Positions 47,461-55,461 of a stretch of 58,223 nucleotides of DNA are shown in pieces (the stretch's first letter is position 1; the number at the start of each line of letters is the position of its first letter). The notes under the pieces were generated by a model. It worked only from the letters and a program-made list of their open reading frames with translations. It did not search any database and was not told the origin of the DNA. The stretch covers positions 1 to 58,223 of the forward strand of contig NZ_BMUG01000021.1 in the NCBI RefSeq assembly GCF_014650075.1. Direction: 5' to 3'. This DNA is from Streptomyces microflavus (lineage in GTDB: Bacteria; Actinomycetota; Actinomycetes; Streptomycetales; Streptomycetaceae). The translations under genes and the position numbers were made by a program.

Positions 47461-49269
47461 TCACGGCTGAACCACCCCGGGGGTGCCCGACCGTACGGGC
47501 ACCCCCGGGCCCAGCTCCACGGACGGCCCGCCCGCGCCCTCCAGCTCCAGCACCCACACCTCGTTGACGCCCTCGCGGAGCACCGGACCCGGCACGTACA
47601 GCGTCTCCTGCGGGCCCGCGGACCAGTACCGGCCCAGGCAGAAACCGTTCACCCAGACGAAGCCCCGCGTCCAGCCGGGCAGCCGCAGCCCCGCGTGACC
47701 GACGCCCTCCGTCCCCGCGCCGGTGAACGTCCCCCGGAACAGCCCCGTCTCCCCTGAGGCCACCGGCACCGGCCCGAACGGGACCGCCGCCACCGCGCCC
47801 GCCTCCTCGAAGGCGTCCAGCCGCAGCCCCCGGGCCCGTACACCGTGCAGATACTGCCGCTCGTGCAGCACCCCGCCCGTGATCCCCTTCGGCTCACCCA
47901 GACGCGGCCCGTAGTTGACCCGGCCCAGCGACTCCACCCACAGCTCCACCACCGCCCCACCGGCCACCGGCTCCGGCAGCGTGGCGGACTCCTCGGTCAG
48001 CACCCCCGCCCGGACGCCGTCCACATACACCACCGCCCGGTCCCGCAGCCCCGCCGCCGTCAGCGGATACGGGATGCGCGGCCCCGGCACCGCCACCCGG
48101 TAGCGCACCAGACCCCGGCCCACCCCCAGCTCCTCGAACGTCGGCGCCACCCCCGACTCCGGCCCCTCCGGATCACCCAGCGCCTCCGTGACGTCCCCCA
48201 GCCCCGCCCAGCCGTCCAGCTCCACCCGCACCGGCACGGCCAGGCCCGCAGGCTCCGGCGGCAGCGCGGGCAGCGGGCCCTGCGCGTACTCCTGAAGCAC
48301 CTTCCGGAACAGGTGGAACTTCTCCGTGGCCCGCCCGTACTCGTCGACCGGCGCGTCGTAGTCGTACGACGTCACCGTCGGCTGGAACTCCCCGTCCTGC
48401 ACCGGACCGCCCCGGTTCGCCCCCGCCCAGCCCGCGAAGTTCGTCCCGCCGTGCGCCATGTAGATGTTCACCGACGCCCCGCACTCCAGGACCTCCCGCA
48501 GTGCCTCGGCCGCCTGCCCCGCATCCCGTACGACGGGTTCGGCCCCCCAGTGGTCGAACCAGCCGCACCAGAACTCCATGCACATCAGCGGCCCCTTCGG
48601 CTGATGCCGGCGCAGCACCTCGAAGCCCTCCCGCGCCCCCGAACCGAAGTTCGCCGTCGCCAGCAGCCCCGGCACGGAACCGCCCGTCAGCATGTGGTCC
48701 TCCGGCCCGTCCGACGTGAACAGCGGAACGCTCACCCCGCACCGCCGCAACAGCCCCGCCAGCCACTCCAGATACACCGCGTCCGAGCCGTAACTCCCGT
48801 ACTCGTTCTCCGCCTGCACCAGGATCACCGGACCGCCCCGGCCCACCTGCCGCCGCACCACCTGCGGCAGCAGCTCCCGGAACCACCGCTCCACCACCGC
48901 CCGGTACCCCGCGTCCCGCGTCCGCACCCGCCGCCCGAACCGGCCCGTCACCCAGACCGGCAGCCCGCCGTTCTCCCACTCCGCACAGATGTACGGACCC
49001 GGGCGCACGATCGCCCACAGTCCGGCCCGCTCCACCGCGTCCAGGAACCGGCCGAGCGCCTCCACGTCCCGGTACACACCCTCCCGCTCCTCGTGCAGAT
49101 TCCACGGCACATACGTCTCGACGCAGTTCAGCCCCATCGCCGCCAGCATCGCCAGCCGGTGCTCCCACTGCTCCTCGTGCACCCGGAAGTAGTGCAGGGC
49201 ACCCGACAGCAGCCGAACGGGCTTCCCGTCGAGCCGGAAGTGGTCGTCCCCCACGGTGAAGTCGGTCAT
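47461..49269 (-). CDS. Glycoside hydrolase family 35 beta-galactosidase
   Basis: Predicted to release terminal beta-galactose. The 602-residue protein shows the GH35 core: LLSGALHYFRVHEEQWEHRL near residues 19-38, NCVETYVPWNLHE, IVRPGPYICAEWENGGLPVW, the acid/base in VQAENEYGSYG near residue 160, and the nucleophile region CMEFWCGWFDHWGAEPV. The C-terminal half has the galactose-binding-like jelly rolls of the family, ending in GFVWVNGFCLGRYWSAGPQE. No signal peptide is seen, so it is probably intracellular. The start is ATG 49269. It is divergent from an AraC regulator that likely controls it. Confidence 0.95.
   Translation of the reverse strand: MTDFTVGDDHFRLDGKPVRLLSGALHYFRVHEEQWEHRLAMLAAMGLNCVETYVPWNLHEEREGVYRDVEALGRFLDAVERAGLWAIVRPGPYICAEWENGGLPVWVTGRFGRRVRTRDAGYRAVVERWFRELLPQVVRRQVGRGGPVILVQAENEYGSYGSDAVYLEWLAGLLRRCGVSVPLFTSDGPEDHMLTGGSVPGLLATANFGSGAREGFEVLRRHQPKGPLMCMEFWCGWFDHWGAEPVVRDAGQAAEALREVLECGASVNIYMAHGGTNFAGWAGANRGGPVQDGEFQPTVTSYDYDAPVDEYGRATEKFHLFRKVLQEYAQGPLPALPPEPAGLAVPVRVELDGWAGLGDVTEALGDPEGPESGVAPTFEELGVGRGLVRYRVAVPGPRIPYPLTAAGLRDRAVVYVDGVRAGVLTEESATLPEPVAGGAVVELWVESLGRVNYGPRLGEPKGITGGVLHERQYLHGVRARGLRLDAFEEAGAVAAVPFGPVPVASGETGLFRGTFTGAGTEGVGHAGLRLPGWTRGFVWVNGFCLGRYWSAGPQETLYVPGPVLREGVNEVWVLELEGAGGPSVELGPGVPVRSGTPGVVQP
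47476..47509. terminator. Terminator hairpin between the trypsin and beta-galactosidase genes
   Basis: A perfect 14-bp stem (CCCGGGGGTGCCCG / CGGGCACCCCCGGG) with a 6-base loop. It lies inside the last codons of the beta-galactosidase gene and 29 bp after the trypsin stop. Confidence 0.75.
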
Positions 49270-49354
49270 CGTGCTCGTACGCTCCTGTGCTCCGCCGCAC
49301 CCGGCGGCCCGGGGGTGAATTGGTCCGACCACCTTCACCCCTGGCGCGCACCGG

Positions 49355-49364
49355 GTCCATGGAC
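49355..49364. promoter_or_regulatory. Palindrome in the beta-galactosidase/AraC divergent region
   Basis: GTCCATGGAC is a perfect 10-bp palindrome 54 bp before the AraC gene. Nearby ATTGG motifs (49319 and 49379) could also be regulator half-sites. This is inference from position only. Confidence 0.3.
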
Positions 49365-49417
49365 AAAGATCGCTGCTGATTGGACGCAACGCACCGCCCA
49401 GGGAGAGGAAGGCCGCG

Positions 49418-50296
49418 ATGTACCACACCTGGATGCGCTTCTTCACCCCCAGCCCGCTCCACCACCGCCTCGGCCTCGTCTGCCTCGGTGTCGGCCTCCA
49501 GCACGGCGCACTGCCCACCGTCGGCCCCCGCACCCTGGACCACCACGTCGCCGTGATCGTCAACTCCGGCACCGGCTGGTTCAGCGGCCCCGACGGACGC
49601 CGCACCCCCGTCACCGGCCCCACCCTCATCTGGCTGACCCCCGGTACCCCGCACCACTACGGAGCCGACCCCGGCACCGGCTGGGACGAGAGCTTCGTCG
49701 ACTTCACCGGCCCCGCCACCACCACCTACACCGAGCTCGGCTGCATCGAACCCGACCGCCCCCTCGTCCCGCTCTCCGACACCGCCGGCCCCCGCGCCGC
49801 CGTCGGCCGCATCGTGCGCGCCGCCCGCCGCGGCAACCCCCTCCTGGAGGTCGAGACCGCGGCCGCCGTCCACGAACTCCTCGTCTCCCTGCGCCGCGCC
49901 CGCGCCGACCTCGGCCCCGACGGCGACCCGGTCCTGCAGTCACTGGCCCGCGACGCCTACCAGCCGCTCTCCGTCGCCGAGCACGCCGCCAAGCACGGCA
50001 TGACCCCCGCCGAACTCCGCACCGCCGTACGGCGCGGCGCCGGCTGCAGCCCCAAGGACTACCTGCTCACCATCCGCCTCGGCCGGGCCAAGGAACTCCT
50101 CGCCGCCACCGACCTCCCGGTCGCCGCCGTCGCCCGCCGCGTCGGCTACGACGACCCCGCCTACTTCTCCCGCCTCTTCGCCCGCCGCGTCGGCACCGCC
50201 CCCGTCCGCTTCCGCGAACAGCAGGGGCGCAGTGTGCCCGGCGGCTGGAGCGACCAGGTGCCCGACCCGGACGACCCGCCGATGATCGGGCCGTGA
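49418..50296 (+). CDS. AraC-family transcriptional regulator
   Basis: A 292-residue regulator with an N-terminal cupin-like sugar-sensing domain (VAVIVNSGTGWFSGPDGRRT, then LIWLTPGTPHHYGADP) and a C-terminal AraC HTH of two motifs: PLSVAEHAAKHGMTPAELRT, and LLAATDLPVAAVARRVGYDD with AYFSRLFARRVGTAPVRFRE. ATG 49418 has GAGAGGAAGG upstream. It is divergent from the GH35 gene across 148 bp, so the simplest reading is a sugar-responsive activator of that gene. Confidence 0.92.
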   Translation: MYHTWMRFFTPSPLHHRLGLVCLGVGLQHGALPTVGPRTLDHHVAVIVNSGTGWFSGPDGRRTPVTGPTLIWLTPGTPHHYGADPGTGWDESFVDFTGPATTTYTELGCIEPDRPLVPLSDTAGPRAAVGRIVRAARRGNPLLEVETAAAVHELLVSLRRARADLGPDGDPVLQSLARDAYQPLSVAEHAAKHGMTPAELRTAVRRGAGCSPKDYLLTIRLGRAKELLAATDLPVAAVARRVGYDDPAYFSRLFARRVGTAPVRFREQQGRSVPGGWSDQVPDPDDPPMIGP

Positions 50297-50321
50297 GGAG
50301 GGGCGTCTAAGCTCGCTGACC

Positions 50322-50660
50322 ATGAGTACGAGCGAAATCGACGCGTCCGTCCAGGCGGAACTGAACCGGCTGCGCGAGAGCATCGACAACATCGACGCCG
50401 CCGTCGTCCACATGCTCGCCGAGCGCTTCAAGGCCACGCAGCAGGTCGGCCGCCTCAAGGCCGACCACCAGCTGCCGCCTGCCGACCCGGCCCGCGAGAC
50501 CCGTCAGATCACCCGGCTCCGGCAGCTGGCGCAGAGCGCCAACCTGGACCCGGCGTTCGCCGAGAAGCTGCTGAACTTCATCATCGCGGAGGTCATCCGC
50601 CACCACGAGCGCATCGCGGAGGAGGCGGGGAACGGGACCGCTACGGCCGGCCAGGCCTGA
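50322..50660 (+). CDS. Chorismate mutase, AroQ-type
   Basis: Converts chorismate to prephenate, towards phenylalanine and tyrosine. The 112-residue protein is an all-helical AroQ: LNRLRESIDNIDAAVVHMLA, ERFKATQQVGRLKADHQLPP (catalytic Arg and Lys) and a C-terminal FAEKLLNFIIAEVIRHHERI. It competes with TrpE for chorismate, though trpE is far away. The start is ATG 50322. The 3' end overlaps the convergent aquaporin gene by 20 bp and lies in a 30-bp tandem duplication. Confidence 0.94.
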   Translation: MSTSEIDASVQAELNRLRESIDNIDAAVVHMLAERFKATQQVGRLKADHQLPPADPARETRQITRLRQLAQSANLDPAFAEKLLNFIIAEVIRHHERIAEEAGNGTATAGQA

Positions 50661-50691
50661 TACGGGACTGCCACGGTCGGCCATGCCTGAC
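50632..50691. repeat. 30-bp tandem duplication across two convergent gene ends
   Basis: The units at 50632-50661 and 50662-50691 both begin ACGGGAC and contain GGCCA.GCCTGA, so each carries a plus-strand stop codon. They encode the end of chorismate mutase and, on the other strand, a repeated GRPW/GRP tail of the aquaporin. Confidence 0.75.
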
Positions 50692-51528
50692 CGGCGGGCC
50701 GCCGAGCCTCCTGTACGCCACCGCCGCGAGCCCCGCGCCCAGCCTCCCGCGCACCACCGCCACCAGCCCCGCCCCGGCCACCGCGCCCAGCACCGGCCCG
50801 CCCCCGTACACCCACAGCAGCCCCGGCTCCCCGGACAGCAGCGCGGGGCCGAACTGCCGGGCCGGGTTGGTCGATCCGCCGCTCAGCGGACCGAGCACCG
50901 CGATGACGAGCGCGGTGACCACCCCGACGGCGTACGGGAGGACTCTCCGCCCCACCGGACGCGCCAGCAGCCCGGCGAGCAGCAGCGCCGACCCGGCCAA
51001 CACCCCGGCCTCGGCCGCCACCACCGCCACGTCGCCCCAGCCGGGACCGGGCCGCACCACCGCGTGGGAGACCGGCGGCCTGGAGACCACGGGCCCCCAC
51101 ACCAGCCCCGCCAGCCACGTCCCCACCACCGAGCCGCTCAACTGCGCCACCAGGTACGGCACCACATCCCGCCCCGGGAACGCCCCGAGCCGCCACAGGG
51201 CCAGGGTGACCGCCGGATTCAGATGGCCGCCCGAGCGACGGCCGGGCGCGGAGACCATGAGGGCGGCGAGCAGCGCCCCGACACCCGCCCCCAGCAGGGC
51301 GAACGCCGCCCCGCCGCCCCCGTACCCGTCCGGCGCGAAGAGCCACCGCACCCCGCTCACGACGGCCAGGAGCAGCACCGCCGTCAGCCCGAACTCGCAG
51401 ACGGCACGGCAGAGCAGGCCGGGGGAGGGGGGAGCCGCAGAGGAGGGGAGAGCCGCAGGGGAGCGGGGAGCCTCAGGGGCGGGCGGGCAGAGGGGGCAGG
51501 CGGGATGGTGCGCAGGCGTGAGCGCCAT
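50641..51528 (-). CDS. MIP-family aquaporin/glycerol channel
   Basis: Integral membrane channel of 295 residues. Both half-helix signatures are present: SGGHLNPAVTLALWRLGAFP near residues 99-118 and GGSTNPARQFGPALLSGEPG near 206-225. Six hydrophobic helices surround them. The selectivity residues cannot be assigned with certainty, so water or glycerol is open. The N-terminal 35 residues are Pro/Ala-rich, and the C-terminal tail is partly encoded by the tandem duplication shared with the chorismate mutase gene. The start is ATG 51528, divergent from pepN. Confidence 0.88.
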   Translation of the reverse strand: MALTPAHHPACPLCPPAPEAPRSPAALPSSAAPPSPGLLCRAVCEFGLTAVLLLAVVSGVRWLFAPDGYGGGGAAFALLGAGVGALLAALMVSAPGRRSGGHLNPAVTLALWRLGAFPGRDVVPYLVAQLSGSVVGTWLAGLVWGPVVSRPPVSHAVVRPGPGWGDVAVVAAEAGVLAGSALLLAGLLARPVGRRVLPYAVGVVTALVIAVLGPLSGGSTNPARQFGPALLSGEPGLLWVYGGGPVLGAVAGAGLVAVVRGRLGAGLAAVAYRRLGGPPVRHGRPWQSRIRPGRP

Positions 51529-51674
51529 GAGGACGTCCTCGGTACTCGGTGTGCCGCGCCGAGGAAATGGTAAGCGCCCACTGCCCCCAGGGGGTATCCG
51601 CCCGCCCAGGTCCGCCCGTACGCCCAGCGAGAACCCCCCTTCGCCCGCCCCACCCCGTACGGCAGCATGGGCGC

Positions 51675-54200
51675 ATGTCCGTACTGACGCGCGACGAAGC
51701 GCAGACCCGAGCCCAGATCATCGACGTGGAGCGGTACACGATCGCCCTCGACCTCACCACCGGCGAGGAGACCTTCGACTCCAGGACCGCCATCCGGTTC
51801 ACCGCCCGCGCGGCCGGTGACACCTTCGTCGAGGTCAGGCCCGCCACCCTGCGCTCGATCGCCCTGGACGGACAGCCCCTGGACCCCGCCCTCCTCGACG
51901 GGAACCGCTACCCCCTCACCGGCCTCACCCCCGGCACCCACGAGCTCCACGTGGACGCCGCGATGAGCTACTCCCGCACCGGCGAGGGCATGCACCGCTT
52001 CACCGACCCCGCCGACGGCGAGACCTACCTCTACACCCAGCTGTTCATGGAGGACGTCCAGCGCGTCTTCGCCGCCTTCGACCAGCCCGACCTCAAGTCC
52101 GTCTTCGCCATCGACGTCACCGCCCCCGAAGGCTGGACCGTCCTCGGCAACGGCGTCGCCGAACGCACCGGGGACGGGCGCTGGACCATCGCGCCCACCC
52201 CCCTCATCTCCACCTACCTCGTCGCCGTCGCCGCGGGCCCCTGGCACTCGGTCACCACCGAGCACGCCGGACTGCCCTTCGGCCTCCACTGCCGGCGCTC
52301 CCTCGCGCCCCACCTGGACACCGACGCGGACGAGATCCTCTCCATCACCCGCGCCTGCTTCGACCGCTACCACGAGAAGTTCGACGAGCCCTACCCGTTC
52401 GACTCCTACGACCAGGCCTTCGTCCCCGAGTTCAACGCGGGCGCCATGGAGAACCCCGGACTCGTCACCTTCCGCGACGAGTTCATCTACCGCTCCGCCG
52501 TCACCGACACCGAACGCCAGACCCGGGCCATGGTCGTCGCCCACGAGATGGCCCACATGTGGTTCGGCGACCTCGTGACGCTGGCCTGGTGGGACGACAT
52601 CTGGCTGAACGAGTCCTTCGCCGAGTACATGGGCTACCAGACCCTCACCGAAGCCACCCGCTTCACCGACACCTGGGTCGACTTCGGCGTCGCCCGCAAG
52701 GGCTGGGGCTACGACGCCGACCAGCGGCCCTCCACCCACCCCGTCGCCCCCGACCCCGACGCCGTGCCCGACACCGCCTCCGCCCTCCTCAACTTCGACG
52801 GCATCAGCTACGCCAAGGGCGCCTCCGCCCTGCGCCAGCTCGTCGCCTGGCTCGGCGAGAAGGACTTCCTCGCCGGGATCAACACCCACTTCGCCCGGCA
52901 CAAGTTCTCCAACGCGACCCTCGCCGACTTCATCGACAACCTGGCCTCCGCCACCGACCGCGACGTCCACGCCTGGGCCGAGCAGTGGCTGCGCACCACC
53001 GGCATCGACACCCTCACCGCCGACGTCCACGAACCCACCGGCCCCACCGACGCCGGACAGTCCTGGACCCTCGCCGTGGAGCGCGACGGCAGCCGCCCCC
53101 ACCGCATCACCGTCTCCACCTTCGACCACGCCCTCAACACCCAGGCCGGCCCCGGCCACCTCGCCCCCCGCGACCGGTTCGAACTCGACATCCCGGGCGA
53201 CTCCACCCCCACCGTCCGCACCGGCCGCCGCCCCGCCCTCGTCGTCCTCAACGACGGCGACCTCACCTACGCCAAGATCCGGCTCGACGCCGCCTCCTGG
53301 GACACCGCCCTCACCCACCTCTCCGCCATCCCCGACGCCTTGACCCGGGCCGTCATCTGGAACGCGGCCCGCGACATGGTCCGCGACGGCGAACTGGACC
53401 CCGCGCGCTACCTCACCGCCGCCCGCACCCACCTCCCGTACGAGAGCGACCTCGCCCTCGTCCAGGGCGTCCTGTCCTTCGCCGACGGGCAGATCGCCGC
53501 CCGTTACGTCACCCCCGAGGCACGCCCGGCCGCGCTCGCCACCCTCACCAGCCTCTGCCGCGACCTGATCCGCCGCACCGAGGACGGCTCCCACCCGGGG
53601 CTGCGCCTCACCGCCGTACGCCACTTCATCGACGCCGCCACCCAGCCCGACACCCTCCAGGCCTGGCTCACCGAAGGCACCGTCCACGGCGGCCCGGAGC
53701 TCGACCCCGAGCTGCGCTGGCGCATCCTCACCCGGCTCGCCGTCCTCGGCGCCACCGACGAGGCCACCATCGCCGCCGAACTCGCCGCCGACCCCAGCGC
53801 CACCGGCCGCGAGGGCGCCGCCCGCTGCCGGGCCGCCCTGCCCACCCCCGAGGCCAAGGCCGCCGCCTGGCAGGCGATGTTCAGCGACGACACCCTCTCC
53901 AACTACCTGTTCGCCGCCACCGCCCAGGGCTTCTGGCAGCCCGGCCAGGGCGACGTCCTGAACGGTTACGTGGACCGCTTCTACCCGGACGCCATCGCAC
54001 TCGCCGCCCGCCGGGGCCCCGCCATCGCCGAGGCCGCCGGGCGCTACGCGTTCCCCGCGTACGCCGTCGACGCCGAGAGCCTCGCCACCGGCACCCGGGC
54101 CCTCAAGGACCCGGCTCTCATCCCGGCCCTGCACCGCAAGCTGGTCGACCAGCTCGACGACCTCCGCCGGGCCCTGGCCGTACGGACCACGAACGAGTAG
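51675..54200 (+). CDS. pepN: Aminopeptidase N
   Basis: Zinc metallopeptidase of family M1 that removes N-terminal amino acids from peptides. The 841-residue protein has the exopeptidase motif GAMEN in FNAGAMENPGLVTFRDE, and the zinc site HEMAH with the downstream Glu in WLNESFAEYMGY. The C-terminal helical ERAP1-like domain runs from about residue 530. No signal peptide is present, as in cytoplasmic Streptomyces PepN. ATG 51675 is a little after a 126-bp open extension that looks non-coding. The 3' end forms a long hairpin with the convergent arsR gene's end. Confidence 0.97.
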   Translation: MSVLTRDEAQTRAQIIDVERYTIALDLTTGEETFDSRTAIRFTARAAGDTFVEVRPATLRSIALDGQPLDPALLDGNRYPLTGLTPGTHELHVDAAMSYSRTGEGMHRFTDPADGETYLYTQLFMEDVQRVFAAFDQPDLKSVFAIDVTAPEGWTVLGNGVAERTGDGRWTIAPTPLISTYLVAVAAGPWHSVTTEHAGLPFGLHCRRSLAPHLDTDADEILSITRACFDRYHEKFDEPYPFDSYDQAFVPEFNAGAMENPGLVTFRDEFIYRSAVTDTERQTRAMVVAHEMAHMWFGDLVTLAWWDDIWLNESFAEYMGYQTLTEATRFTDTWVDFGVARKGWGYDADQRPSTHPVAPDPDAVPDTASALLNFDGISYAKGASALRQLVAWLGEKDFLAGINTHFARHKFSNATLADFIDNLASATDRDVHAWAEQWLRTTGIDTLTADVHEPTGPTDAGQSWTLAVERDGSRPHRITVSTFDHALNTQAGPGHLAPRDRFELDIPGDSTPTVRTGRRPALVVLNDGDLTYAKIRLDAASWDTALTHLSAIPDALTRAVIWNAARDMVRDGELDPARYLTAARTHLPYESDLALVQGVLSFADGQIAARYVTPEARPAALATLTSLCRDLIRRTEDGSHPGLRLTAVRHFIDAATQPDTLQAWLTEGTVHGGPELDPELRWRILTRLAVLGATDEATIAAELAADPSATGREGAARCRAALPTPEAKAAAWQAMFSDDTLSNYLFAATAQGFWQPGQGDVLNGYVDRFYPDAIALAARRGPAIAEAAGRYAFPAYAVDAESLATGTRALKDPALIPALHRKLVDQLDDLRRALAVRTTNE

Positions 54201-54209
54201 ACCGCGTAC

Positions 54210-54267
54210 GGGGAGCGAAGGGGGCGGCAGCAGGCGTCACCTCGTACCGGCCGCCCCTTCGCTCCCC
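54210..54267. terminator. Bidirectional terminator between pepN and an arsR gene
   Basis: The arms 54210-54227 and 54251-54267 pair over 17 bp with one bulged G (GGGGAGCGAAGGGG / CCCCTTCGCTCCCC core). The arsR stop and last codons lie in the loop and right arm. Confidence 0.75.
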
Positions 54268-54599
54268 GGTCCCTCGTCCGCCCGCAGGTCGGCGAGCAGC
54301 TCGGCCTGGCCCGTCAGCACCTCGGTCAGAATCGTCCGGGCCACCCTCAGCAACTCCGCCACCTCGGGGTTCGCCAGCGTGTAGTACACGGCGGAACCCT
54401 CCCGCCGCGCGGTGACCAGACGGGCGCGGCGCAACACCGCCAACTGCTGGGAGAGATGGGCGGCCTCGACCCCCACCTCGCCCAGCATCTCCGACACCGC
54501 GTGCTCACGCTCACTCAGCAGTTCGAGCACCCGGATCCTCACCGGATGCCCCAGCGTCTTGAAGAACTCGGCCTTCAGCCGGTACAGCGGCGTACTCAC
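54237..54599 (-). CDS. ArsR-family transcriptional regulator A
   Basis: A winged-helix regulator of 120 residues. The HTH region reads FKTLGHPVRIRVLELLSERE, HLSQQLAVLRRARLVTARRE and GSAVYYTLANPEVAELLRVA. There is no Cys in the usual metal-binding positions, so it is not a classical metal sensor. It is closely related to the ArsR at 57260-57601, sharing LGHPVRIRVLELL and LSQQLAVLRR. GTG 54599 was preferred; the frame extends to 54650. It lies downstream of the phnA-like gene beyond a terminator hairpin. Confidence 0.88.
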   Translation of the reverse strand: MSTPLYRLKAEFFKTLGHPVRIRVLELLSEREHAVSEMLGEVGVEAAHLSQQLAVLRRARLVTARREGSAVYYTLANPEVAELLRVARTILTEVLTGQAELLADLRADEGPGSEGAAGTR

Positions 54600-54665
54600 C
54601 GACGGGGCCCCGTTCCGTACACCGGGAACCCACCGCGGCGCGGTGCGCAAGATCTCTTCTCCATG

Positions 54666-54702
54666 GGTTCATCCTCGCGCCTTCGCGCCGCGAGGATGAA
54701 CC
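54666..54702 (-). terminator. Terminator downstream of the phnA-like gene
   Basis: A perfect 14-bp stem (GGTTCATCCTCGCG / CGCGAGGATGAACC) with a 9-base loop between the phnA-like stop (54718) and arsR A. Confidence 0.85.
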
Positions 54703-54717
54703 GGGGGACCGGACGGG

Positions 54718-54939
54718 TCAGGCCTTCTTCAGGAACTCGGTCTTCAGCACGAGCCCCTTCACCTTCTTCGTGTTGCACTCGATCTCCCCCGCCCGCCCGG
54801 TGAGCCGGATGTTCTTCACCAGGGTGCCGCGCTTGAGCGTCTCCGAGGTCCCCTTCACCTTCAGGTCCTTGACCGTGGTCACGGAGTCACCGTCCGCCAG
54901 CACGGTCCCGTTGCTGTCCTTCACGACGATGTCGCTCAT
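54718..54939 (-). CDS. PhnA/YjdM-type small protein
   Basis: A 73-residue protein matching the C-terminal PhnA domain: DIVVKDSNGTVLADGDSVTT followed by VKDLKVKGTSETLKRGTLVK and NIRL. The N-terminal zinc ribbon found in longer relatives is absent. The family name comes from the E. coli phosphonate operon, but YjdM itself is not needed for phosphonate use and the function here is unknown. ATG 54939 is chosen, with AGGCAGGAA upstream; an in-frame ATG at 54963 is less likely. Confidence 0.88.
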   Translation of the reverse strand: MSDIVVKDSNGTVLADGDSVTTVKDLKVKGTSETLKRGTLVKNIRLTGRAGEIECNTKKVKGLVLKTEFLKKA

Positions 54940-55008
54940 GGTGCGTTCCTGCCTTTCCCACACCCGTGCAGCTCTTGCAGCGGGAATCCTGATTTCCCCC
55001 GTGACCGG

Positions 55009-55461
55009 TCACCGGTCACGGGGCGCGCCCGTCCGCTGGAGCGGCAGCGTGATCCAGATGCTCTTGCCGCCCTCGTCCGCGTCGCCCCGCACCACCGCGC
55101 TGCCGCCCAGCTCCAGGGTCAGCTCCACCACGGTGGCCAGACCCCGCCCCGAACCGGCCACGGCCGGGGTGTAGAGCGCCGGACGGTAGGGATGACGGTC
55201 GTGCACACCGAAGGCGAACGCGTCCGGACCGCCCGCGTAGACGACCGTCACATTCGGGGAGAGCACAGCCGCGTGCCGCACACTGTTGGCCACCAGCTCG
55301 CTCAGGATCAGCAGCGCCGGCCCCGTACACGGCTCCTGCGGACCCACCCCCCACTCCGCCAGCACCTGCTCCGTCGTCTCCCGCGCGATCCGCACCGCCG
55401 AGCCCATCGCGGGCAGCGTCAGCACATGCCGGTACGGCAACGCGTCATGAGGCCTGATCAC
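55009..55461 (-). CDS. RsbW-like HATPase (anti-sigma factor/serine kinase-type ATP-binding protein)
   Basis: A 150-residue protein with the GHKL ATPase fold. The N box is ILSELVANSVRHAAV near residues 52-66, and a G box AVAGSGRGLATVVEL is near 100-114. Streptomyces has many such proteins, some of which bind sigma or anti-anti-sigma factors. GTG 55461 overlaps the sulP stop by 4 bp, so it is translationally coupled to a SulP transporter that carries a STAS domain. STAS domains are the usual partners of these kinases, which makes a regulatory link attractive but unproven. Confidence 0.88.
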   Translation of the reverse strand: MIRPHDALPYRHVLTLPAMGSAVRIARETTEQVLAEWGVGPQEPCTGPALLILSELVANSVRHAAVLSPNVTVVYAGGPDAFAFGVHDRHPYRPALYTPAVAGSGRGLATVVELTLELGGSAVVRGDADEGGKSIWITLPLQRTGAPRDR

